NCBI RefSeq assembly: GCF_032854445.1
Contig: NW_027018387.1
Location: forward strand, 1 to 32,287
Length of the DNA stretch: 32,287 nt
DNA from: Liolophura sinensis
Lineage: Eukaryota; Mollusca; Polyplacophora; Chitonida; Chitonidae
Direction of reading: 5' to 3'
This document shows positions 21,956 to 31,836 of the stretch, piece after piece. The translations under genes and the position numbers were made by a program. Under the pieces are notes generated by a model that ran no database searches, was not told the DNA's origin, and saw only the letters and a program-made list of their open reading frames with translations. Every line of letters begins with the position of its first letter. The first letter of the stretch is position 1.

Positions 21956-22505
21956 CGAAGGGCACATAACTTATAATCAAAAGTTGAATATAGTAATGAC
22001 CAGTCGCGATTGTACAGAGTACAGTGTAGCCGATTTCAATTAACAAAAAGACCAGGTAAAAATGCAAAAGTGGAAAAACTGTTCCAGTGCTGCTGGTAAG
22101 AGGCTAATCCGACGTATTTTGTGACGAGAAATCGAATGGTGCAAACCGCGTTGCTCTCCGACCAATACTTTTGGCTGTAGTGACAATTGAATGATAATTT
22201 ATGTCATAATCACGTGCCCAGCAACGGCTCTTACTCCATGGAAACCAGGGATATTTGCAATTTTTTAACAGCTGCCGATGCCTGGCCCAATTCTGCATCT
22301 TTTGGCACCTTAAAAATGTGGGTCAGTGTTCAGTTGTACTTTTTACAGCAGACTGTATCAAGTACCTTGTGTTTTTTTAAGTACAAATGGTCTGGTTTTT
22401 CTACACGTAGATAAAGACATTGAGATTGTCTTGCACTTAGAAGTAAGACAATTGCTGGGTGAGTTAAATGGGCTTGGCCCAAAGATTTCAGGTCTTCTGG
22501 GCTAC
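21956..22505. repeat. Satellite monomer M41, F-like (550 bp)
   Basis: Head 'taatc', 'atgataatt', AAAATG and a T-run one base longer before 'aagtac'. Has 'cacgtgccc' rather than the class F 'cacctgccc', and 'gcttggccc'. Confidence 0.87.
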
Positions 22506-23054
22506 CGAAGGGCACATAACTTATAGTCAAAAGTTGAATATAGTAATGACCAGTCGCGATTGTACAGAGTACAGTGTAGCCGATTTCAATTAACAAAAAG
22601 ACCAGGCAAAAATGCAAAAGTGGAAAAACTGTTCCAGTGCTGCTGGTAAGAGGCTAATCCGACGTATTTTGTGACGAGAAATCGAATGGTGCAAACCGCG
22701 TTGCTCTCCGACCAATACTTTTGGCTGTAGCTACAATTGAATGATCATTTATGTCATAATCACGTGCCCAGCAACGGCTCTTACTCCATGGAAACCAGGG
22801 AAATTTGCAATTTTTCAACAGCTGCCGATGCCTGGCTCAATTCCGCATCTTTTGGCACCTTACTGAAGTGGGTCAGTGTTCAGTTGTACTTTTTACAGCA
22901 GACTGTATCAAGTACCTTGTGTTTTTCACGTACAAATGGTGTGGTTTTTCTACACGTAGATAAAGACATTGAGATTGTCTTGCACTTAGAAGTAAGGCAA
23001 TTGCTGGGTGAGTTAAATGGGCTTAGCCCAAATATTTCAGGTCTTCTGGGCTAC
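22506..23054. repeat. Satellite monomer M42, D-tailed mixed monomer
   Basis: 'tagctac' as in class D but 'cgtgccc', CTGAAG with 'gtgggtcag', tail 'cccaaatatttcagg'. Pairs with M36. Confidence 0.85.
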
Positions 23055-23603
23055 TGAAGGGCACATAACTTATAGTCAAAAGTTGAATATAGTAATGACC
23101 AGTCGCGATTGTACAGAGTGCAGTGTAGCCGGTTTCAATTAACATAAAGACCAGGCAAAAATGCAAAAGTGGAAAAACTGTTCCAGTGCTGCTGGTAAGA
23201 GGCTAATCCGACGTATTTTGTGACAACAAATCGACTGGTGCAAACCGCGTTGCCCTCCGACCAATACTTTTGCCTGTAGTGACAATTGAATGATCATTTA
23301 TGTCATAATCACGTGCCCAGCAACGGCTCTTACTCCATGGAAACCAGGGAAATTTGCAATTTTTCAACAGCTGCCGATGCCTGGCTCAATTCCGCATCTT
23401 TTGGCACCTTATTCATGTGGGTCTGTGGTCAGTTGTACTTTTTACAGCAGACTGTATCAAGTACCTTGTGTTTTTTATGTACAAATGGTCTGGTTTTTCT
23501 ACACGTAGATAAAGACATTGAGATTGTCTTAGACTTAGAAGTAAGACAATTGCTGGGTGAGTTAAATGGGCTTAGCCGAAAGATTTGACGTCTTCTGGGC
23601 TAC
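23055..23603. repeat. Satellite monomer M43, E'
   Basis: As M37 with private 'ctactgaag' at the anchor, 'aacataaag', 'gacaacaaatcg', 'ttgccctcc', and a mixed tail 'gccgaaagatttgacg'. Confidence 0.87.
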
Positions 23604-24152
23604 CGAAGGGCACATAACTTATAGTCAAAAGTTGAATATAGTAATGACCAGTCGCGATTGTACAGAGTACAGTGTAGCCGATTTCAATGAACAAAAAGAC
23701 CAGGTAAAAATGCAAAAGTGGAAAAACTGTTCCAGTGCTGCTGGTAAGAGGCTAATCCGACGTATTTTGTGACGAGAAATCGAATGGTGCAAACCGCGTT
23801 GCTCTCCGACCAATACTTTTGGCTGTAGTGACAATTAAATGATCATTTATGTCATAATCACGTGCCCAGCAACGGCTCTTACTCCATGGAAACCAGGGAA
23901 ATTTGCAATTTTTCAACAGCTGCCGATGCCTGGCTCAATTCCGCATCTTTTGGCACCTTATTCATGTGGGTCTGTGGTCAGTTGTACTTTTTACAGCAGA
24001 CTGTATCAAGTACCTTGTGTTTTTCACGTACAAATGGTGTGGTTTTTCTACACGTAGATAAAGACATTGAGATTGTCTTGCACTTAGAAGTAAGGCAATT
24101 GCTGGGTGAGTTAAATGGGCTTAGCCCAAAGATTTCAGGTCTTCTTGGCTAC
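23604..24152. repeat. Satellite monomer M44, start of right zone
   Basis: TTCATG with 'gtggtcag', 'gtttttcacg', 'gtgtgg', tail 'cccaaagatttcagg'. Private 'caatgaac', 'acaattaaatg' and 'cttcttggc'. Confidence 0.88.
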
Positions 24153-24701
24153 CGAAGGGCATATAACTTATAGTCAAAAGTTGAATATAGTAATGACCAG
24201 TCGCGATTGTACAGAGTGCAGTGTAGCCGGTTTCAATTAACAAAAAGACCAGGCAAAAATGCAAAAGTGGAAAAACTGTTCCAGTGCTGCTGGTAAGAGG
24301 CTAATCCGACGTATTTTGTGACGAGAAATCGAATGGTGCAATCCGCGTTGCGCTCCGACCAATACTTTTGGCTGTAGTGACAATTGAATGATCATTTATG
24401 TCATAATCACGTGCCCAGCAACGGCTCTTACTCCATGGAAACCAGGGAAATTTGCAATTTTTCAACAGCTGCCGATGCCTGGCTCAATTCCGCATCTTTT
24501 GGCACCTTACTTAAGTGGGTCAGTGTTCAGTTGTACTTTTTACAGCAGACTGTATCAAGTACCTTGTGTTTTTCACGTACAAATGGTGTGGTTTTTCTAC
24601 ACGTGGATAAAGACATTAAGATTGTCTTGCACTTAGAAGTAAGGCAATTGCTGGGTGAGTTAAATGGGCTTAGCCCAAAGATTTGACGTCTTCTGGGCTA
24701 C
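24153..24701. repeat. Satellite monomer M45, class J
   Basis: CTTAAG as in class A but without the other A marks. 'gcaatccg', 'ttgcgctcc', 'acgtggataaagacattaag'. Confidence 0.9.
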
Positions 24702-25250
24702 CGAAGGGCACATAACTTATAGTCAAAAGTTGAATATAGTAATGACCAGTCGCGATTGTACAGAGTACAGTGTAGCCGATTTCAATTAACAAAAAGACCA
24801 GGCAAAAATGCAAAAGTGGACAAACTGTTCCCGTGCTAATAGTAACAGCCTAATCCGACGTATTTTGTGACGAGAAATCGAATGGTGCAATCCGCGTTGC
24901 TCTCCGACCAATACTTTTGGCTGTAGCGACAATTGAATGATCATTTATGTCATAATCACGTGCGTAGCAACGGGTCTTACTCCATGGAAACCAGGGAAAT
25001 TTGCAATTTTTCAACAGCTGCCGATGCCTGTCTCAATTCCGCATCTTTTGGCACCTTACTGAAGTGGGTTAGTGTTCAGTTGTACTTTTTACAGCAGACT
25101 GTATCAAGTACCTTGTGTTTTTCACGTACAAATGGTGTGGTTTTTCTACACGTAGATAAAGACATTGAGATTGTCTTGCACTTAGAAGTAAGGCAATTGC
25201 TGGGTGAGTTAAATGGGCTTAGCCCAAAGATTTCAGGTCTTCTGGGCTAC
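24702..25250. repeat. Satellite monomer M46, class K
   Basis: 'gtggacaaac', 'cccgtgctaatagtaacagcc', 'tagcgac', 'gcgtag', 'cgggtctt', 'gcctgtctc', CTGAAG with 'gtgggttag', tail 'cccaaagatttcagg'. A class D relative. Confidence 0.9.
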
Positions 25251-25799
25251 CGAAGGGCACATAACTTATAGTCAAAAGTTGAATATAGTAATGACCAGTC
25301 GCGATTGTACAGAGTACAGTGTAGCCGATTTCAATTAACAAAAAGACCAGGCAAAAATGCAAAAGTGGAAAAACTGTTCCAGTGCTGCTGGTAAGAGGCT
25401 AATCCGACGTATTTTGTGACGAGAAATCGAATGGTGCAAACCGCGTTGCTCTCCGACCAATACTTTTGGCTGTAGCGACAGATCAATGATCATTAATATC
25501 ATAATCACGTGCCCAGCAACGGCTCTTACTCCATGGAAACCAGGGATATTTGCAATTTTTTAACAGCTGCCGATGCCTGGCCCAATTCCACATCTTTTGG
25601 CACCTTATAAATGTGGGTCAGTGTTTAGCTGTACTTTTCACAGCAGACTGTATCAAGTACCTTGTGTTTTTCACGTACAAATGGTGTGGTTTTTCTACAC
25701 GTAGATAAAGACATTGAGATTGTCTTGGACTTAGAAGTAAGACAATTGCTGGGTGAGTTGAATGGGCTTAGCCGATAGATTTGACGTCTTCTGGGCTAC
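25251..25799. repeat. Satellite monomer M47, class L
   Basis: H-like 5' block with decayed palindrome ('cattaatatc'), 'aattccac', TAAATG, 'gtttagctg', G-like tail 'gccgatag'. Confidence 0.9.
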
Positions 25800-26348
25800 C
25801 GAAGGGCACATAACTTATAGTCAAAAGTTGAATATAGTAATGACCAGTCGCGATTGTACAGAGTGCAGTGTAGCCGGTTTCAATTAACAAAAAGACCAGG
25901 CAAAAATGCAAAAGTGGAAAAACTGTTCCAGTGCTGCTGGTAAGAGGCTAATCCGACGTATTTTGTGACGAGAAATCGAATGGTGCAATCCGCGTTGCGC
26001 TCCGACCAATACTTTTGGCTGTAGTGACAATTGAATGATCATTTATGTCATAATCACGTGCCCAGCAACGGCTCTTACTCCATGGAAACCAGGGAAATTT
26101 GCAATTTTTCAACAGCTGCCGATGCCTGGCTCAATTCCGCATCTTTTGGCACCTTACTTAAGTGGGTCAGTGTTCAGTTGTACTTTTTACAGCAGACTGT
26201 ATCAAGTACCTTGTGTTTTTCACGTACAAATGGTGTGGTTTTTCTACACGTGGATAAAGACATTAAGATTGTCTTGCACTTAGAAGTAAGGCAATTGCTG
26301 GGTGAGTTAAATGGGCTTAGCCCAAAGATTTGACGTCTTCTGGGCTAC
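25800..26348. repeat. Satellite monomer M48, class J
   Basis: Duplicate of M45. Preceded by a 'gccgatag' tail yet has the 'tagtc' head. Confidence 0.92.
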
Positions 26349-26897
26349 CGAAGGGCACATAACTTATAGTCAAAAGTTGAATATAGTAATGACCAGTCGC
26401 GATTGTACAGAGTACAGTGTAGCCGATTTCAATTAACAAAAAGACCAGGCAAAAATGCAAAAGTGGACAAACTGTTCCCGTGCTAATAGTAACAGCCTAA
26501 TCCGACGTATTTTGTGACGAGAAATCGAATGGTGCAATCCGCGTTGCTCTCCGACCAATACTTTTGGCTGTAGCGACAATTGAATGATCATTTATGTCAT
26601 AATCACGTGCGTAGCAACGGGTCTTACTCCATGGAAACCAGGGAAATTTGCAATTTTTCAACAGCTGCCGATGCCTGTCTCAATTCCGCATCTTTTGGCA
26701 CCTTACTGAAGTGGGTTAGTGTTCAGTTGTACTTTTTACAGCAGACTGTATCAAGTACCTTGTGTTTTTCACGTACAAATGGTGTGGTTTTTCTACACGT
26801 AGATAAAGACATTGAGATTGTCTTGCACTTAGAAGTAAGGCAATTGCTGGGTGAGTTAAATGGGCTTAGCCCAAAGATTTCAGGTCTTCTGGGCTAC
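26349..26897. repeat. Satellite monomer M49, class K
   Basis: Duplicate of M46 including 'cccgtgctaatagtaac'. Confidence 0.92.
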
Positions 26898-27446
26898 CGA
26901 AGGGCACATAACTTATAGTCAAAAGTTGAATATAGTAATGACCAGTCGCGATTGTACAGAGTACAGTGTAGCCGATTTCAATTAACAAAAAGACCAGGCA
27001 AAAATGCAAAAGTGGAAAAACTGTTCCAGTGCTGCTGGTAAGAGGCTAATCCGACGTATTTTGTGACGAGAAATCGAATGGTGCAAACCGCGTTGCTCTC
27101 CGACCAATACTTTTGGCTGTAGCGACAGATCAATGATCATTAATATCATAATCACGTGCCCAGCAACGGCTCTTACTCCATGGAAACCAGGGATATTTGC
27201 AATTTTTTAACAGCTGCCGATGCCTGGCCCAATTCCACATCTTTTGGCACCTTATAAATGTGGGTCAGTGTTTAGCTGTACTTTTCACAGCAGACTGTAT
27301 CAAGTACCTTGTGTTTTTCACGTACAAATGGTGTGGTTTTTCTACACGTAGATAAAGACATTGAGATTGTCTTGGACTTAGAAGTAAGACAATTGCTGGG
27401 TGAGTTGAATGGGCTTAGCCGATAGATTTGACGTCTTCTGGGCTAC
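26898..27446. repeat. Satellite monomer M50, class L
   Basis: Duplicate of M47 including 'cattaatatc' and 'aattccac'. Confidence 0.92.
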
Positions 27447-27995
27447 CGAAGGGCACATAACTTATAGTCAAAAGTTGAATATAGTAATGACCAGTCGCGA
27501 TTGTACAGAGTACAGTGTAGCCGATTTCAATTAACAAAAAGACCAGGTAAAAACGCAAAAGTGGAAAAACTGTTCCAGTGCTGCTGGTAAGAGGCTAATC
27601 CGACGTATTTTGTGACGAGAAATCGAATGGTGCAAACCGCGTTGCTCTCCGACCAATACTTTTGCCTGTAGTGACAATTGAATGATAATTTATGTCATAA
27701 TCACGTGCCCAGCAACGGCTCTTACTCCATGGAAACCAGGGATATTTGCAATTTTTTAACAGCTGCCGATGCCTGGCCCAATTCCACATCTTTTGGCACC
27801 TTATAAATGTGGGTCAGTGTTTAGCTGTACTTTTCACAGCAGACTGTATCAAGTACCTTGTGTTTTTTATGTACAAATGGTGTGGTTTTTCTACACGTAG
27901 ATAAAGACATTGAGATTGTCTTGGACTTAGAAGTAAGACAATTGCTGGGTGAGTTGAATGGGCTTAGCCGATAGATTTGACGTCTTCTGGGCTAC
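27447..27995. repeat. Satellite monomer M51, L-like
   Basis: 3' half as class L ('aattccac', 'gtttagctg') but 'ttttttatg', 'atgataatt' and no palindrome. 'aaaaacgc' shared with M52 only. Confidence 0.88.
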
Positions 27996-28544
27996 CGAAG
28001 GGCACATAACTTATAGTCAAAAGTTGAATATAGTAATGACCAGTCGCGATTGTACAGAGTACAGTGTAGCCGATTTCAATTAACAAAAAGACCAGGTAAA
28101 AACGCAAAAGTGGAAAAACTGTTCCAGTGCTGCTGGTAAGAGGCTAATCCGACGTATTTTGTGACGAGAAATCGAATGGTGCAATCCGCGTTGCTCTCCG
28201 ACCAATACTTTTGGCTGTAGCGACAATTGAATGATCATTTATGTCATAATCACGTGCGTAGCAACGGGTCTTACTCCATGGAAACCAGGGAAATTTGCAA
28301 TTTTTCAACAGCTGCCGATGCCTGTCTCAATTCCGCATCTTTTGGCACCTTACTGAAGTGGGTTAGTGTTCAGTTGTACTTTTTACAGCAGACTGTATCA
28401 AGTACCTTGTGTTTTTCACGTACAAATGGTGTGGTTTTTCTACACGTAGATAAACACATTGAGATTGTCTTGGACTTAGAAGTAAGGCAATTGCTGGGTG
28501 AGTTAAATGGGCTTAGCCCAAAGATTTCAGGTCTTCTAGGCTAC
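27996..28544. repeat. Satellite monomer M52, K-like
   Basis: 'aaaaacgc', 'gcgtag', 'cgggtctt', 'gcctgtctc'. Private 'gataaacac' and 'cttctaggc'. Confidence 0.89.
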
Positions 28545-29091
28545 CGAAGGGCACATAACTTATAGTCAAATGTTGAATATAGTAATGACCAGTCGCGATT
28601 GTAGAGTACAGTGTAGCCGATTTCAATTAACAAAAAGACCAGGCAAAAATGCAAAAGTGGAAAAACTGTTCCAGTGCTACTAGTAAGAGCCTAATCCGAC
28701 GTATTTTGTGACGAGAAATCGAATGGTGCAAACCGCGTTGCTCTCCGACCAATACTTTTGCCTGTAGTGACAATTGAATGATCATTTATGTCATAATCAC
28801 GTGCCCAGCAACGGCTCTTACTCCATGGAAACCAGGGAAATTTGCAATTTTTCAACAGCTGCCGATGCGTGGCACAATTCCGCATCTTTTGGCACCTTAT
28901 TCATGTGGGTCTGTGGTCAGTTGTACTTTTTACAGCAGACTGTATCAAGCACCTTGTGTTTTTCACGTACAAATGGTGTGGTTTTTCTACACGTAGATAA
29001 AGACATTGAGATTGTCTTGCACTTAGAAGTAAGGCAATTGCTGGGTGAGTTAAATGGGCTTAGCCCAAAGATTTCAGGTCTTCTGGGCTAC
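28545..29091. repeat. Satellite monomer M53, divergent (547 bp)
   Basis: Two-base loss in 'gattgtagagtac', plus private 'tcaaatgttg', 'gatgcgtggcacaatt' and 'caagcacc'. TTCATG hexamer. Confidence 0.9.
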
Positions 29092-29640
29092 CGAAGGGCA
29101 CATAACTTATAGTCAAAAGTTGAATATAGTAATGACCAGTCGCGATTGTACAGAGTACAGTGTAGCCGATTTCAATTAACAAAAAGACCAGGCAAAAATG
29201 CAAAAGTGGACAAACTGTTCCAGTGCTGCTGGTAAGAGGCTAATCCGACGTATTTTGTGACGAGAAATCGAATGGTGCAAACCGCGTTGCTCTCCGACCA
29301 ATACTTTTGGCTGTAGCGACAGATCAATGATCATTGATGTCATAATCACGTGCCCAGCAACGGCTCTTACTCCATGGAAACCAGGGAAATTTGCAATTTT
29401 TCAACAGCTGCCGATGCCTGGCTCAATTCCGCATCTTTTGGCACCTTACTGAAGTGGGTTAGTGTTCAGTTGTACTTTTTACAGCAGACTATATCAAGTA
29501 CCTTGTGTTTTTCACGTACAAATGGTGTGGTTTTTCTACACGTAGATAAAGACATTGAGATTGTCTTGCACTTAGAAGTAAGGCAATTGCTGGGTGAGTT
29601 AAATGGGCTTAGCCCAAAGATTTCAGGTCTTCTGGGCTAC
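29092..29640. repeat. Satellite monomer M54, palindrome in non-H background
   Basis: Carries the 16-bp palindrome block but is otherwise right-zone type ('gtggacaaac', 'gggaaatt', CTGAAG, 'gtgggttag'). Private 'gactatatc'. Confidence 0.9.
29323..29338. other. 16-bp perfect palindrome (M54, outside class H)
   Basis: Same block, but flanked by right-zone variants on both sides within a few tens of bases, so it appears as a short transferred tract. Confidence 0.93.
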
Positions 29641-30189
29641 CGAAGGGCACATAACTTATAGTCAAAAGTTGAAAATAGTAATGACCAGTCGCGATTGTAC
29701 AGAGTACAGTGTAGCCGATTTCAATTAACAAAAAGACCAGGTAAAAATGCAAAAGTGGACAAACTGTTCCAGTGCTGCTGGTAAGAGGCTAATCCGACGT
29801 ATTTTGTGACGAGAAATCGAATGGTGCAATCCGCGTTGCTCTCCGACCAATACTTTTGGCTGTAGTGACAATTGAATGATCATTTATGTCATAATCACGT
29901 GCCCAGCAACGGCTCTTACTCCATGGAAACCAGGGAAATTTGCAATTTTTCAACAGCTGCCGATGCCTGGCTCAATTCCGCATCTTTTGGCACCTTACTG
30001 AAGTGGGTCAGTGTTCAGTTGTACTTTTTACAGCAGACTGTATTAAGTGCCTTGTGTTTTTCACGTACAAATGGTGTGGTTTTTCTACACGTAGATAAAG
30101 ACATTGAGATTGTCTTGCACTTAGAAGTAAGGCAATTGCTGGGTGAGTTAAATGGGCTTAGCCCAAAGATTTCAGGTCTTCTGGGCTAC
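29641..30189. repeat. Satellite monomer M55
   Basis: 'ttgaaaatag' shared with M56, 'gtggacaaac', CTGAAG with 'gtgggtcag', private 'tattaagtgcc'. Confidence 0.9.
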
Positions 30190-30738
30190 CGAAGGGCACA
30201 TAACTTATAGTCAAAAGTTGAAAATAGTAATGACCAGTCGCGATTGTACAGAGTACAGTGTAGCCGATTTCAATTAACAAAAAGACCAGGTAAAAATGCA
30301 AAAGTGGACAAACTGTTCCAGTGCTACTAGTAAGAGCCTAATCCGACGTATTTTGTGACGAGAAATCGAATGGTGCAATCCGCGTTGCTCTCCGACCAAT
30401 ACTTTTGGCTGTAGCGACAATTGAATGATCATTTATATCAAAATTACGTGCGTAGCAACGGGTCTTACTCCATGGAAACCAGGGAAATTTGCAATTTTTC
30501 AACAGCTGCCGATGCCTGTCTCAATTCCGCATCTTTTGGCACCTTACTGAAGTGGGTTAGTGTTCAGTTGTACTTTTTACAGCAGACTGTATCAAGTACC
30601 TTGTGTTTTTCACGTACAAATGGTGTGGTTTTTCTACACGTAGATAAAGACATTGAGATTGTCTTGCACTTAGAAGTAAGGCAATTGCTGGGTGAGTTAA
30701 ATGGGCTTAGCCCAAAGATTTCAGGTCTTCTGGGCTAC
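30190..30738. repeat. Satellite monomer M56, K-like
   Basis: 'ttgaaaatag', 'gctactagtaagagcc', 'gcgtag', 'cgggtctt', 'gcctgtctc'. Private 'atatcaaaattacg', which removes the CACGTG. Confidence 0.9.
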
Positions 30739-31287
30739 CGAAGGGCACATAACTTATAGTCAAAAGTTGAATATAGTAATGACCAGTCGCGATTGTACAG
30801 AGTACAGTGTAGCCGATTTCAATTAACAAAAAGACCAGGCAAAAATGCAAAAGTGGAAAAACTGTTCCAGTGCTACTAGTAAGAGCCTAATCCGACGTAT
30901 TTTGTGACGAGAAATCGAATGGTGCAATCCGCGTTGCTCTCCGACCAATACTTTTGGCTGTAGCGACAATTGAATGATCATTTATGTCATAATCACGTGC
31001 CCAGCAACGGCTCTTACTCCATGGAAACCAGGGATATTTGCAATTTTTCAACAGCTGCCGATGCCTGGCTCAATTCCGCATCTTTTGGCACCTTATTCAT
31101 GTGGGTCTGTGGTCAGTTGTACTTTTTACAGCAGACTGTATCAAGTACCTTGTGTTTTTCACGTACAAATGGTGTGGTTTTTCTACACGTAGATAAAGAC
31201 ATTGAGATTGTCTTGCACTTAGAAGTAAGGCAATTGCTGGGTGAGTTAAATGGGCTTAGCCCAAAGATTTCAGGTCTTCTGGGCTAC
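30739..31287. repeat. Satellite monomer M57
   Basis: 'gctactagtaagagcc', 'tagcgac', 'gggatatt' with 'ctggctcaattccgc', TTCATG with 'gtggtcag'. Confidence 0.9.
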
Positions 31288-31836
31288 CGAAGGGCACATA
31301 ACTTATAGTCAAAAGTTGAATATAGTAATGACCAGTCGCGATTGTACAGAGTACAGTGTAGCCGATTTCAATTAACAAAAAGACCAGGCAAAAATGCAAA
31401 AGTGGAAAAACTGTTCCAGTGCTGCTGGTAAGAGCCTAATCCGACGTATTTTGTGACGACAAATCGAATGGTGCAAACCGCGTTGCTCTCCGACCAATAC
31501 TTTTGCCTGTAGCGACAATTGAATGATCATTTATGTCATAATCACGTGCCCAGCAACGGCTCTTACTCCATGGAAACCAGGGATATTTGCAATTTTTCAA
31601 CATCTGCCGATGCCTGTCTCAATTCCGCATCTTTTGGCACCTTATTCATGTGGGTCTGTGTTCAGTTGTACTTTTTACAGCAGACTGTATCAAGTACCTT
31701 GTGTTTTTCACGTACAAATGGTGTGGTTTTCCTACACGTAGATAAAGACATTGAGATTGTCTTGCACTTAGAAGTAAGGCAATTGCTGGGTGAGTTAAAT
31801 GGGCTTAGCCCAAAGATTTCAGGTCTTCTGGGCTAC
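31288..31836. repeat. Satellite monomer M58
   Basis: 'gacgacaaatcg', 'tgcctgtagcgac', 'caacatctgcc' (loses the CAGCTG site), 'gcctgtctc', TTCATG with 'gtgttcag', 'ttttcctac'. Confidence 0.9.

Larger units (their letters stand above)
19210..23603. repeat. Rearranged higher-order zone (M36-M43), six-monomer period
   Basis: M36-M37 resemble M42-M43 (about 3.3 kb, six monomers apart), sharing the CTGAAG/'gtgggtcag' and 'aaatatttcagg' monomer followed by the 'gacaaatcgactgg'/TTCATG monomer (M43 reads 'gacaacaaatcg' where M37 reads 'gacgacaaatcg'). Between them lie G-F-G-F'. The class A, B and C monomers that mark the left units are absent. Confidence 0.72.
24153..25799. repeat. 1647-bp three-monomer tandem duplication, copy 1 (J-K-L)
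   Basis: M45-M47. By eye it matches copy 2 throughout, including rare changes ('ttgcgctcc', 'acgtggataaagacattaag', 'gttcccgtgctaatagtaac', 'cattaatatc', 'aattccacatc'). The only difference I noticed is 'gggcatataac' here against 'gggcacataac' in copy 2. Confidence 0.93.
25800..27446. repeat. 1647-bp three-monomer tandem duplication, copy 2 (J-K-L)
   Basis: M48-M50, immediately adjacent to copy 1 and exactly three monomers long. The near-absence of differences, compared with several per cent between ordinary neighbours, marks a very recent event or an assembly duplication. Confidence 0.93.
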
